DNA of 64,000 nt from Streptomyces acidiscabies. Lineage in GTDB: Bacteria; Actinomycetota; Actinomycetes; Streptomycetales; Streptomycetaceae. The notes below the pieces were generated by a model. The model saw only the letters and a program-made list of their open reading frames with translations, did no database searches and had not been told where the DNA came from. This document shows, piece by piece, positions 35,610-43,561 of this stretch (position 1 is the first letter of the stretch; every line of letters begins with the position of its first letter). Position numbers and translations under genes: made by a program. The DNA lies in the NCBI RefSeq assembly GCF_020010905.1, contig NZ_JAGJBY010000001.1, forward strand, positions 434,001-498,000, read 5' to 3'.

Positions 35610-36125
35610 TCAGCGCTGCTCTACGACGACGCTCTGAATGACGACGTCGTTCTTCGGGCGGTCGTTGCGGCCGGTGTCGACCTTGGCGATCGCGTCGACG
35701 ACCTCGGTGCCCGCGATGACCTCACCGAAGATGGTGTGGCGGTTGTTCAGGTGCGGGGTGGGGCCGACGGTGACGAAGAACTGCGAGCCGTTGGTGCCCG
35801 GGCCGGCGTTGGCCATGGCCAGCAGGTACGGCTTGGAGAACTTCAGCTCCGGGTGGAACTCGTCCGCGAAGCGGTAGCCGGGGCCGCCGGTGCCGTTGCC
35901 CAGCGGGTCGCCGCCCTGGATCATGAAGCCGTCGATCACGCGGTGGAAGACCGTACCGTCGTACAGCTTGTCCGTGGTCTTCTGGCCGGTCGTCGGGTTG
36001 GTCCACTCCCGCGCGCCGGTGGCGAGTTCGACGAAGTTCGCGACCGTCTTGGGGGCGTGATCCGGGAAAAGCTTGATCACGATGTCGCCGTGGTTGGTCT
36101 TGAGGGTGGCGATGGTGTCGGCCAC
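35610..36125 (-). CDS. ppiA: Peptidyl-prolyl cis-trans isomerase, cyclophilin type
   Basis: 171 residues from GTG 36125 (VADTIATLK). It is a compact cytoplasmic cyclophilin. Signature residues are FHRVIDGFMIQGGDPLGNGT (catalytic Arg), then MANAGPGTNGSQFFVT (Gln/Phe of the active site) and HTIFGEVIAG. It catalyses proline isomerisation during folding. A MITE-like element begins 29 bp upstream of its start and must include or replace part of its promoter region. Confidence 0.95.
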   Translation of the reverse strand: MADTIATLKTNHGDIVIKLFPDHAPKTVANFVELATGAREWTNPTTGQKTTDKLYDGTVFHRVIDGFMIQGGDPLGNGTGGPGYRFADEFHPELKFSKPYLLAMANAGPGTNGSQFFVTVGPTPHLNNRHTIFGEVIAGTEVVDAIAKVDTGRNDRPKNDVVIQSVVVEQR

Positions 36126-36153
36126 GGGTGTGCCTTTCGTCGACTGCCTTCTT

Positions 36154-36317
36154 AGAGCCGGTGTCACATCCCCGGTCGGATCAGCGCGCGTCGTCTGGTG
36201 CGTGCGATCGCAAGGCGCCGGAGCGTCCTCGTGGCGGAGCCACGTGGGCGGTTCGGCAACGCGGCGAGCGGGCGTGCCAGGCGGCGGGCGCCCGGCCGGG
36301 GATGTGACACCGGCTCT
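36154..36317. mobile_element. MITE-like element with 22-bp terminal inverted repeats
   Basis: A 164-bp element begins AGAGCCGGTGTCACATCCCC and ends with the exact reverse complement (22 of 22 including the following GG). The interior is GC-rich and non-coding, with a local GTGGCGGAGCCACG-type palindrome. No transposase or clear target duplication is visible. It sits between the divergent ppiA and DUF5324 genes. Alternative: a very strong bidirectional stem regulating both. Confidence 0.6.
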
Positions 36318-36530
36318 CTAACGCCCCGATCCTCCCACGGCCGCCCTTTGCCCGTCTCGTGGCGTCCTCCTGCGCGGGGAGCGGTTCCGTGGCATCGTCG
36401 ACGGCATGCCCGATCGGCACCCGTATGCCCGCCTCCGCAGGCCCGGTCCCACCGGAACAGGCATGATCCTCAATTGGGTGGACAGCCGACAAACAGCGAT
36501 GGAACGTACGCCACCGAGGAGGAGGAACCC

Positions 36531-37283
36531 GTGACCCGCATCGACAGCGTGCGCGCCGCGACCGGCTCGGCGAAGGACAGCGTCCTGCACGCCGCGGAAG
36601 TGGTGGCGCCCTACGCCGACACGGCGAAGGAAAAGGCCGCGCACTACGCGCAGGAGGCGCGGGTACGGCTCGCGCCCAAGGTGTCCCAGGCCGCCGAACT
36701 GCTCGCGCCGAAAGTGTCCCAGGCCGCCGAGCAGGCCCGGGTCCAGTACGACGCGCATCTCGCGCCGCGCCTCGAACAGGCGCGGACCCATGTCCCGCCG
36801 AAGGTGGACCACGCGGCGCACGAGGCGGCGCTCCGTACGCGGGTCGCCGCGCGGCAGGCCGCGGAGTACTCGCGTCAGGCCGCCGACTACTCGCGTCCGC
36901 GCCTCGAACAGGCGGTGGCCGCGGCGGGGCCCGTCCGGGACGAGGCGGCGTCTCGCGGCGCCGCCGCCCTTGCCGCCCTGCGCGGTCAGGTGACCCCGGC
37001 GCAGATCGACCGCCTGGTCCGCGCCAACCGCCGCCGCGCCCGCGCGGGACGTGCCGTCAAGGGGCTCGCGGTTCTCGGCGTCCTCGCCGGGGGCACGTAC
37101 GCCGCCTGGCGCTGGTGGGAGCGGCAGGCCAACCCCGATTGGCTGGTCGAGCCCCCGGCCGCGACGGAGGTTCCGGCGGCGGGTGGGTTGAAGTCGGTGG
37201 ACAACACCGGGCTCGATCCTGAGGTCGAGGCGAAGGAAGCCGAGGCCGCGCAGGCTGAGACTCAGCAGAAGAAGCACGGCTGA
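36531..37283 (+). CDS. DUF5324 family protein
   Basis: 250 residues from GTG 36531, with GAGGAGGA upstream. It is Ala/Glu/Arg-rich and mostly helical. Repeating amphipathic segments (LAPKVSQAAELLAPKVSQAA, AARQAAEYSRQAADYSRPRL) resemble apolipoprotein-like or LEA-like repeats. One transmembrane helix lies at about residues 175-192 (KGLAVLGVLAGGTYAAW), with a charged C-terminal tail outside. Function unknown; assigned to DUF5324 from overall appearance. Confidence 0.8.
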   Translation: MTRIDSVRAATGSAKDSVLHAAEVVAPYADTAKEKAAHYAQEARVRLAPKVSQAAELLAPKVSQAAEQARVQYDAHLAPRLEQARTHVPPKVDHAAHEAALRTRVAARQAAEYSRQAADYSRPRLEQAVAAAGPVRDEAASRGAAALAALRGQVTPAQIDRLVRANRRRARAGRAVKGLAVLGVLAGGTYAAWRWWERQANPDWLVEPPAATEVPAAGGLKSVDNTGLDPEVEAKEAEAAQAETQQKKHG

Positions 37284-37317
37284 CCTAGCTGGGCGGAACG
37301 GTGGGTCGGACGGAATG

Positions 37318-37353
37318 GTGGGGCTGGCGACATGATCAAGTCGCCATCCCCAC
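37318..37353 (+). terminator. Hairpin terminator after the DUF5324 gene
   Basis: GTGGGGCTGGCGAC pairs with GTCGCCATCCCCAC (13 of 14 positions) around ATGATCAA, 34 bases after the stop. Confidence 0.65.
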
Positions 37354-37359
37354 CGCCAT

Positions 37360-37373
37360 GTTTCACGTGAAAC
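37360..37373. other. parS: parS chromosome-partitioning site
   Basis: GTTTCACGTGAAAC is an exact match to the Streptomyces ParB-binding palindrome, placed between convergent genes. parS sites cluster around oriC, which supports an origin-proximal position. ParB would load here and spread for chromosome segregation. Confidence 0.9.
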
Positions 37374-37391
37374 CAGGGTCAGGCCACAGGA

Positions 37392-37859
37392 TCAGGCCCT
37401 CCCCGCAGACGGCTCCGTGCTCCTGATCAGCTCCCGGTGGGAGTCCTGCATCGCCGTCGGCAGTTCGTCCGGGTCGAACCAGCGGGCTTCCAGGATCTCG
37501 AACGGGTCGATCTTCAGCGTGCCGCCGGTGTGCCGGGCCTCGTACGCCACCTCCAGCCGGAGCCGGTAGCCGCTGGTCAGCTTCAGCAGGCGCCCCGGTA
37601 CGACGTCCAGCCCGGTCTCCTCCTTCACCTCCCGCACGACGGTCAGCGGGAACTCCTCCCCCTTGTTCGCACAGCCGGTGGGCAGGCCCCAAGGCCGTTC
37701 CGGGTGCCACAGCCGATGCTTGAGCAGAAGCACCTGCCCCGCGTCGTTCCGCACGACCCCCGTCACCCCGACCATGAACTTGGCATGGGCGAGCCACAGG
37801 ATCCGCCACTGCCAAGATCCTCGAATGAGCCGCCACAGGCGGGCGACGAGTCGCTTCAC
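37392..37859 (-). CDS. NUDIX hydrolase
   Basis: 155 residues from GTG 37859 (VKRLVARLWRLIRG), preceded by GGAAGG. The Nudix box is GCANKGEEFPLTVVREVKEE followed by TGL (G-x5-E-x7-REVKEETGL), the metal-binding helix for pyrophosphate hydrolysis. The basic, Trp-rich N terminus could be a membrane-surface anchor. The substrate (nucleoside diphosphate derivative) is unknown. It ends 19 bp from parS. Confidence 0.9.
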   Translation of the reverse strand: MKRLVARLWRLIRGSWQWRILWLAHAKFMVGVTGVVRNDAGQVLLLKHRLWHPERPWGLPTGCANKGEEFPLTVVREVKEETGLDVVPGRLLKLTSGYRLRLEVAYEARHTGGTLKIDPFEILEARWFDPDELPTAMQDSHRELIRSTEPSAGRA

Positions 37860-37991
37860 GGGGTGCCTTCCGTCCCGGTTCCCGGGCACGCCGACCACGC
37901 ACCCACGCCGATCACCCCAACTCTGCCAGCCTCAGGGGTGGTTCATCCGCACTACGGTGGTCGAGCGACGTCTCGGGAAGCGGGGGAATCC

Positions 37992-38357
37992 ATGCACGAC
38001 CACCAGCAACCGGTGTCCTGGGGCGAGGCAGCTTTCGTGACCCTCGCCGGGTTCGCCGTCATCGCGGTGACCGCCGGAATCCTGAGCCTGGTCGGCGAGG
38101 AGACCGGCATGCTCGCCTACCCCGTGTTGCTGCTGCTGGTGCAGTGGTTCTTCGCGCGGCACAGGTTCTGGGGAGCCGCGGTGGCGGCGGGGGTTGCCGG
38201 GGTGGTCGTCATGGTTGTGCTCCTCGAACCCCTGCGGGACCAGTTCGGCAGATCGTTCGCGGATTCCCTCACCCTCGCATCAGGCCTGCTCAGCGCCATG
38301 ATCGCGTTCAAGCTGACCACCCGCCCCCGCAGGCGCAAGCTCACCCTCCCCCGCTGA
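37992..38357 (+). CDS. Small multi-pass membrane protein
   Basis: 121 residues with four hydrophobic segments (EAAFVTLAGFAVIAVTAGIL, LAYPVLLLLVQWFF, GAAVAAGVAGVVVMVVLLEP, LASGLLSAMIAFKL) and a basic C terminus (TTRPRRRKLTLPR). ATG 37992 after GGGGGAA. No recognised family. It is divergent from the NUDIX gene. Confidence 0.75.
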   Translation: MHDHQQPVSWGEAAFVTLAGFAVIAVTAGILSLVGEETGMLAYPVLLLLVQWFFARHRFWGAAVAAGVAGVVVMVVLLEPLRDQFGRSFADSLTLASGLLSAMIAFKLTTRPRRRKLTLPR

Positions 38358-38382
38358 ACTTGCCGCGCGGCAAGGAGAGATA

Positions 38383-38400
38383 CGGTAAAGTTCTTTACCG
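38383..38400. promoter_or_regulatory. Perfect inverted repeat upstream of the antiporter unit
   Basis: CGGTAAAG-TT-CTTTACCG, a perfect 8-bp palindrome followed by AATACTTACGAACG. It lies 36 bp before a small ORF and 284 bp before the antiporter gene. It looks like a repressor operator overlapping a promoter; no regulator is assigned. Confidence 0.5.
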
Positions 38401-38435
38401 AATACTTACGAACGTCGGGGAGAGGGGGCGTACCC

Positions 38436-38513
38436 ATGTACCAGGGCATCCGTGCCGTACGTGTCGACAACGCCGCCCGCGACGGCGTTCCTGATACCGG
38501 CCGCAGCTTCTAA
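38436..38513 (+). CDS. Small ORF upstream of the antiporter
   Basis: 25 codons, MYQGIRAVRVDNAARDGVPD followed by TGRSF, with GGGGAGAGGGGG before the ATG. It lies in the long leader between the palindrome and the antiporter gene. It could be a regulatory leader peptide; no homology is claimed. Confidence 0.35.
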   Translation: MYQGIRAVRVDNAARDGVPDTGRSF

Positions 38514-38683
38514 CGCTGCCCGCCCCCCGGCCCGACGTACCGCTCACCGCGTACCAACCTCGGGCCCGCCGACAACACCCCATCACCTTCACGTACGTAC
38601 GACGCGCGCGCCCGCCTCCGGGACGGCGCCGCGTCGGCACAGACGCCCGCGACCTGAACCGAATCGACGGAGGTCAGACGCCC

Positions 38684-39883
38684 GTGCACGACACGACCGC
38701 CATGCTCATCGAACTCGGGGCGATCATTCTCGCCCTGGGCCTGCTCGGACGCCTCGCCGGGCGGATCGGGTTCTCGCCGATCCCCCTCTACCTGCTCGGC
38801 GGACTCGCCTTCGGGCAGGGCGGGTTGCTGTCGCTGGAGGCGAGCGAGGGGTTCATCGCGACCGGCGCCGAGATCGGCGTGATCCTGTTGCTGCTCATGC
38901 TGGGACTGGAGTACAGCGCGTCCGATCTGGTCACCACGTTGAAGACCCAATACCCGTCCGGCGCCGTCGACTTCGTGCTCAACGCGACGCCGGGCGCGGT
39001 GCTGGCGCTGCTCCTCGGCTGGGGCCCCGTCGCGGCGGTCGCCCTTGCCGGTGTCACCTGGATCTCGTCGTCCGGCGTCATAGCGAAGGTCCTCGGCGAA
39101 CTGCGCCGCCTGGGCAACCGCGAGACCCCGGTCGTCCTCGGGATACTGGTACTGGAGGACCTCGCGATGGCGGTCTACCTCCCGATCCTCACGGCCGTCC
39201 TCGCCGGCGTCAGCCTCGCGGGCGGCGCGCTCACGCTGCTGATCTCGCTGGGTACGGTCGGGGCGGTGCTGTACGTCGCGCTGCGCCACGGGCGTCTCGT
39301 CAGCCGCGCGGTCGCCTCCGACAGCGCCGAGCTGCTGCTGCTCGTCGTCCTCGGCCTGACCCTGCTGGTCGCCGGGATCGCGCAGCAGCTCCAAGTGTCC
39401 GCCGCCGTAGGGGCGTTCCTCGTGGGGATCGCGCTGTCGGGGGAGGTCGCGGAGGGCGCGGGCAACCTCATCACCCCGCTCCGTGACCTCTTCGCCGCCG
39501 TCTTCTTCGTCTTCTTCGGCCTGCACACGGACCCCTCGGCGATCCCGCCGGTACTGGTACCCGCGCTCGCGCTCGCGCTGGTCACCACCGGTACGAAGAT
39601 CGCCACCGGCTACTGGGCCGCCCGCCGCGCGGGCATCTCCGTCCCCGGACGCTGGCGGGCCGGTGGAGTCCTCGTCGCACGCGGCGAGTTCTCCATCGTC
39701 ATCGCGGGCCTCGCGGTCGGGGTGGAACCCCGCATCGGGCCTCTGGCCACGGCGTACGTCCTGATCCTGGTCCTTCTCGGCCCGCTCACCGCGCGCTGGA
39801 CGGAACCTCTGGCGCGGCGCCTGACGCGGACGGCGGCGGTGGGGCGTGCGCGGCAGAGGGAGGCGGCGCATGCGGGTGGGTGA
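38684..39883 (+). CDS. Cation/proton antiporter (CPA2, KefB-like)
   Basis: 399 residues from GTG 38684, 5-10 bases after GGAGGTC. About 12 transmembrane helices. GFSPIPLYLLGGLAFGQGGL and EIGVILLLLMLGLEYSASDL mark the Na+/H+ exchanger fold, and VLGILVLEDLAMAVYLP contains the conserved ED pair of CPA2 transporters. FFGLHTDPSAIPPVL and RGEFSIVIAGLAV follow. It has no C-terminal TrkA/RCK domain, unlike full KefB. It probably exchanges K+ or Na+ for H+. The end overlaps the next gene's start by 14 bp. Confidence 0.9.
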   Translation: MHDTTAMLIELGAIILALGLLGRLAGRIGFSPIPLYLLGGLAFGQGGLLSLEASEGFIATGAEIGVILLLLMLGLEYSASDLVTTLKTQYPSGAVDFVLNATPGAVLALLLGWGPVAAVALAGVTWISSSGVIAKVLGELRRLGNRETPVVLGILVLEDLAMAVYLPILTAVLAGVSLAGGALTLLISLGTVGAVLYVALRHGRLVSRAVASDSAELLLLVVLGLTLLVAGIAQQLQVSAAVGAFLVGIALSGEVAEGAGNLITPLRDLFAAVFFVFFGLHTDPSAIPPVLVPALALALVTTGTKIATGYWAARRAGISVPGRWRAGGVLVARGEFSIVIAGLAVGVEPRIGPLATAYVLILVLLGPLTARWTEPLARRLTRTAAVGRARQREAAHAGG

Positions 39884-41204
39884 GACGGCGGGTACGGCGA
39901 CGAGGGCGGGGAGGGCGACGATGGGCGGGGCGGACGCGAAGGCGGGGGCGCGGCGGACGACGACGGGCGGGACCGGCGTGAGGGGAGCCTCGTCGGGGGC
40001 GGGCGTGCTCGCGGCCGAAGCCACCCGCATCCGCCGACCGCGTCCCGGCGGCGACCTCGGCCGCACCGGGCGGAGCCCTCTGCATCCGTACGCCCCCGCC
40101 GAGCGTCGTACGCAGCAGGCGATGAGAGAGGGGGCGTACGGCGTGGAGGGGGACGGGGGGACGGCCGTGTTCGTCGAGGGGTTCGCGGAGATCCTCGCGG
40201 ACGCGGTGAGCACCGGACGGCGGCTGACGCGCGGGGAGTTGGAGTCGCGGCGGGCGCTGGGGGCGCGCGCGGCGGAGGCCGGGGTGGCGTGGCGACCGCT
40301 GGTGCGGGCCTACTTGAGCGCGGGGCGGGAACACCGGCCCGCCGACGCCGACTTGGACGACGTACTCGGCGTCCTCGAACAGGCCGTCGACGCGTTCTCC
40401 GACGGGTACGAGCGGGCCCAACGGCTCGTCGTGCGCCAAGAGGAGTCCGCCCGGCGGGAGTTCATCGACGACCTGCTCGCCGGCCACGGCGACCCGGGCC
40501 AACTCGCCGCCCGCTCCGAGCGGTTCGGGCTGCGCCTCTCGCGCGCGCACGCGGTCGCCGTGGCGGCGGGACCGGAGGCGTACGACGAGTCCGACTCCGT
40601 ACCCCGGCAGGTGGCCGCCGAGTTGTTCACCCGCTTCGAGAACCGGCGCATCCTGTTCACCACCAAGGACGGCCGGATGGTGTGCGTCGCGCCGGGCGAC
40701 CAGGAGGACGTACTCGTCCACTTCGCGAAGCTCGTCCACGCGGTGACCGGCGGCGCCGGGCAGGTCGCGGTGGGGCGGACGCGTACGGGGGCGGTGGGCA
40801 TCGGGCATTCGTACGAGGAGTCCCTCAATGCGCTCGATGTCGCTCAACGCATGGGATTCGACGACCCGTTGCTGCGCGCCGCCGATCTCCTCGTCTTCCC
40901 CGTGCTCGCGCGCGACCGGCAGGCACTGATGGATCTCGTGCACCACACGCTGGCCGCGCTGGAACAGGCGCGCGGCGGGGCGCAGCCGCTGTTGGACACG
41001 CTGACCGTGTACTTCGACACGGGGTGCGTCGCCGCCGCTGCCGCGCGTGAACTCTCCCTGAGCGTACGGGCGTTGACGTACCGGCTCGAACGCATCCACA
41101 CCCTCACCGGCGTCGACCCCGCCGACCCCGCGCACCGTTATGCCCTCCAAACCGCCGTCATCGGGGCGAGGTTGCTCAACTGGCCGTCCAGACCGCTGAG
41201 CTGA
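39870..41204 (+). CDS. PucR-family transcriptional regulator
   Basis: 444 residues from ATG 39870, with GAGGGAGG upstream and a 14-bp overlap with the antiporter gene. The first ~90 residues are low-complexity Gly/Ala/Arg/Thr. A helical middle domain follows (FVEGFAEILADAVSTGRRLT, ARREFIDDLLAGHG), then a GGDEF-like/CdaR region with VGRTRTGAVGIGHSYEESLN. The C-terminal PucR HTH is CVAAAARELSLSVRALTYRL, then ERIHTLTGVDP. It probably controls itself or its neighbours. The true start could lie downstream of the low-complexity part. Confidence 0.85.
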   Translation: MRVGETAGTATRAGRATMGGADAKAGARRTTTGGTGVRGASSGAGVLAAEATRIRRPRPGGDLGRTGRSPLHPYAPAERRTQQAMREGAYGVEGDGGTAVFVEGFAEILADAVSTGRRLTRGELESRRALGARAAEAGVAWRPLVRAYLSAGREHRPADADLDDVLGVLEQAVDAFSDGYERAQRLVVRQEESARREFIDDLLAGHGDPGQLAARSERFGLRLSRAHAVAVAAGPEAYDESDSVPRQVAAELFTRFENRRILFTTKDGRMVCVAPGDQEDVLVHFAKLVHAVTGGAGQVAVGRTRTGAVGIGHSYEESLNALDVAQRMGFDDPLLRAADLLVFPVLARDRQALMDLVHHTLAALEQARGGAQPLLDTLTVYFDTGCVAAAAARELSLSVRALTYRLERIHTLTGVDPADPAHRYALQTAVIGARLLNWPSRPLS

Positions 41205-41225
41205 GCGCCGGGTGGGAGAATTCCG

Positions 41226-41337
41226 GGGGTCTCGCGCGGAGTTGTGCGGGGCCGGGGTCTCGCGCTGCGTAAGGCGGGGCCAGGGTCTCGCGCGGCACAG
41301 GGCGGGACGGGTTCCCGCGCGGCGTAGGGCGGGACGG
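41226..41337. repeat. About four tandem copies of a 28-bp repeat
   Basis: GGGGTCTCGCGCKG...GCGGGGCC units start near 41226, 41254 and 41282, with a diverged fourth near 41310. They fill the 148-bp gap between the regulator and a membrane protein gene. No function is apparent. Confidence 0.65.
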
Positions 41338-41352
41338 AGGAGGAGCGTCGAC

Positions 41353-41763
41353 ATGATCGAGTGGAGCGACTTCGGTACGGGCGGCGTACGGCCCGTACCC
41401 CAACCGGTGGCCACGCCCCTGGTCTGGGCGGGCGCCTTCGCCGGAGCGCTCCTGCTGGTCGGCGTCCTCAACACGACCGTCGGCATGGACCGCCCGCACC
41501 TCGCGCTCCTCGCGCTGTCCGCACTCGCCGCGGTCCTCGGGCTGTGCGCCCGCTTCACGGCTGCGCCGGGGACGGCCGCCCTGTGCTGGCTCTTCCTCAA
41601 CGGCTTCGCCATCCCGCCCGCGGGCACCCTGACCTGGGCGGTCTCGCGGGACGCGCTGTGGCTGGCGTGTCTGCTGGGCGCGGCGCTGGCGGGGACGGCG
41701 CTGGCTCGGGTGGTGGACGCGCGGGCGGCTTACCGGCGGGTTTCGGGGGGCTGGGAGGAGTGA
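41353..41763 (+). CDS. Small membrane protein (sensor-kinase-like N-terminal fragment or DUF4118-like)
   Basis: 136 residues from ATG 41353 after GGAGGAG. Four hydrophobic segments (LVWAGAFAGALLLVGVL, LALLALSALAAVLGLCARF, AALCWLFLNGFAIPPAG, LWLACLLGAALAGTALA). The pattern resembles the membrane region of KdpD-type/DUF4118 proteins, but no kinase part is present. Role unknown. Confidence 0.65.
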   Translation: MIEWSDFGTGGVRPVPQPVATPLVWAGAFAGALLLVGVLNTTVGMDRPHLALLALSALAAVLGLCARFTAAPGTAALCWLFLNGFAIPPAGTLTWAVSRDALWLACLLGAALAGTALARVVDARAAYRRVSGGWEE

Positions 41764-41927
41764 GGGTCTGACGGCTGAAGAGACGAACTGTGGCGTTTTC
41801 TCGCAGGTGTCATCCGTCTGCCGTCGGGGTGGCCTCCGCCGATCGGGGGTAAAGCGGGGGGTTGCGGCGTGGGGGTTTGGGGTGGGTGGGAGGGATGCGG
41901 TAGGGGCCGCGTTCTAGGAGGTGCTGG

Positions 41928-42692
41928 ATGAGGCAGAGCGGGCGGTGGGTGTCCGGGGTGGTGGGGGTTTTGTGTGCCGTGGGGGTGGTGGCGGCTCCTG
42001 CGGGGGCTGCGCCTGCTGTTTGTGCTGCTGGTACTGGGCCCTATCAGCGGCAGCTTGAGCGGCATTTGGGGTTGGTGGTGGATGGGATTCAGTCCTTGGG
42101 GGACTGTCGGGCTATTCGGGGGTTTCAGGGGAGGAATGGGGTTACGCCGGCCGATGGGTATGCCGGGTTGGGGACTTATCGGATGGTGCTGGTTGTGGAG
42201 GCTGCTCGGAATCCTAATGTCGGGGGGAAGTGCCCGGTGCGGGAGTACCGGGTTGCTTGTGTTGATCTGACTCGGCAGTTGATGTGGGTGCAGAGTGGGA
42301 AGCGGGTTGTTTATAAGCCTGTTCCTGTGCGGTCGGGGAGAGATGGGTATGAGACTCGGGTGGGGTGGCATCGGGTTTATTGGCGGGATCGGGATCATTA
42401 TTCCAGTCTTTATGATGGGGCCCCTATGCCGTATTCTCAGTTCTTTGATGGGGGGCAGGCGTTTCATGGGACCTATGGGGATCTTTTTGCCGGGGGGTCT
42501 CATGGGTGTGTGAATCTGCGGCTTGCTGATGCTCGGCGGTTGTGGGGTGTGCTGGCGTTGGAGGATGCCGTTTTTGTTTACGGTGTGAAGCCTGGGACCG
42601 CGCGGAGCGTGCCGTATGTGGCGCCAGTGCCTAGTGGGGATCCCGCGCCTGTCACCGAGGTCGGGCCGCCGCCGAATCCTGATCCTGAATGA
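41928..42692 (+). CDS. L,D-transpeptidase (YkuD domain), secreted
   Basis: 254 residues. Signal peptide about 1-28 (SGVVGVLCAVGVVAAPAGAA), then a peptidoglycan-binding-like region (LERHLGLVVDGIQSLGDCRA...GRNGVTPADGYAG), then the catalytic domain with HGTYGDLFAGGSHGCVNLRL, where the Cys is the nucleophile. It would form 3-3 cross-links in the wall or anchor proteins. Codon use is strikingly poorer in G/C at third positions than its neighbours (many TTT, TAT, GAT, CGG/GGG), suggesting transfer or relaxed selection. It overlaps the next gene by ATGA. Confidence 0.88.
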   Translation: MRQSGRWVSGVVGVLCAVGVVAAPAGAAPAVCAAGTGPYQRQLERHLGLVVDGIQSLGDCRAIRGFQGRNGVTPADGYAGLGTYRMVLVVEAARNPNVGGKCPVREYRVACVDLTRQLMWVQSGKRVVYKPVPVRSGRDGYETRVGWHRVYWRDRDHYSSLYDGAPMPYSQFFDGGQAFHGTYGDLFAGGSHGCVNLRLADARRLWGVLALEDAVFVYGVKPGTARSVPYVAPVPSGDPAPVTEVGPPPNPDPE

Positions 42693-43561
42693 GGGGGCGG
42701 GTGTGGTGGGCGCAGGTCTTGTGCGTGTGTCTGGTGGTGCTGGGCGGGGCCGGGGAGGCGGGGGCTGCGGCCGGGGTGAGTTGTACGTCGGGGAAGAAGG
42801 GGCTCGCGGCGAAGGTGCGCGCGGGGATCGTGGAGGCGTTGGAGGGGCGGCGGGGGACGGTCGCCGTGGTGGTGCACGATCGGGGGAGCCGGACGTGGTG
42901 TGCGCTGCGGAGTGCGTACGCGTTCGACGCGGCGAGTGTGGTGAAGGTGACGGTGCTCGGGGCGTTGTTGTGGGACGCGCAGAGGGATGAGCGGGGGCTC
43001 ACGGAGAGGGAGAAGGAGCTGGCCGCCTCGATGATTACGCGGTCGGGGAATTCGGCGACGAATGTGTTGTGGAATCAGCTTGGGGTGCAGAAAGTACGAG
43101 GGTTTCTCAAGGCGGCGAAGATGACGCAGACCGAGCCGAATCCGTACGGGTACTGGGGGTTGACGCAGATTACGGCGCGGGATCAGCAGAGGTTGACGGG
43201 GCTGTTGGTTCAGGAGAACGACGTACTGGACGCTGCCTCACGGTCGTACATGCTGGAATTGATGGGGAAGGTGGTGAAATCTCAGAGGTGGGGGGTCAGT
43301 AAAGGGGCGCCTGGGTCCGTGCGGGTTCATATTAAGAACGGGTGGCTTCAGCGGGCCAGTCTGGGGTGGCGGGTGCATAGCAGTGGGGTGTTTGTCGGGG
43401 GTGGGCAGACGTACAGCATTACGGTGTTCACTCATGGGAATGCGAGTATGAAATACGGGGTCGCCACTATCGAGCGGGTCGCTCGGGCCGTGCATGCGGT
43501 GTTGGGCGGGCCGGGGTCAGGGCCCCGGCGTTTGCCCGGGTCGTCCGGTTTGATCATGTGA
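42689..43561 (+). CDS. Serine hydrolase, class A beta-lactamase fold, 3' end altered by IS
   Basis: 290 residues as it now reads. Signal peptide about 1-28. SVVK (in DAASVVKVTVLG, Ser about 74), SGN (MITRSGNSATNV) and KNG (VHIKNGWLQ) correspond to the SxxK, SDN and KTG motifs of penicillin-recognising enzymes, so a secreted beta-lactamase-like or peptidoglycan hydrolase is likely. The last 14 codons (SGPRRLPGSSGLIM) come from the inserted IS; before insertion the gene would have ended GGPG-stop (TAG). The catalytic core is untouched, so activity may persist. It is coupled to the L,D-transpeptidase gene. Confidence 0.85.
   Translation: MRGRVWWAQVLCVCLVVLGGAGEAGAAAGVSCTSGKKGLAAKVRAGIVEALEGRRGTVAVVVHDRGSRTWCALRSAYAFDAASVVKVTVLGALLWDAQRDERGLTEREKELAASMITRSGNSATNVLWNQLGVQKVRGFLKAAKMTQTEPNPYGYWGLTQITARDQQRLTGLLVQENDVLDAASRSYMLELMGKVVKSQRWGVSKGAPGSVRVHIKNGWLQRASLGWRVHSSGVFVGGGQTYSITVFTHGNASMKYGVATIERVARAVHAVLGGPGSGPRRLPGSSGLIM

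Noticed and set aside
36153..36319. 22-bp inverted repeat as a simple terminator
   Set aside because: The arms are 120 bp apart and lie between divergent gene starts, where no terminator is expected; a MITE-like element fits better.
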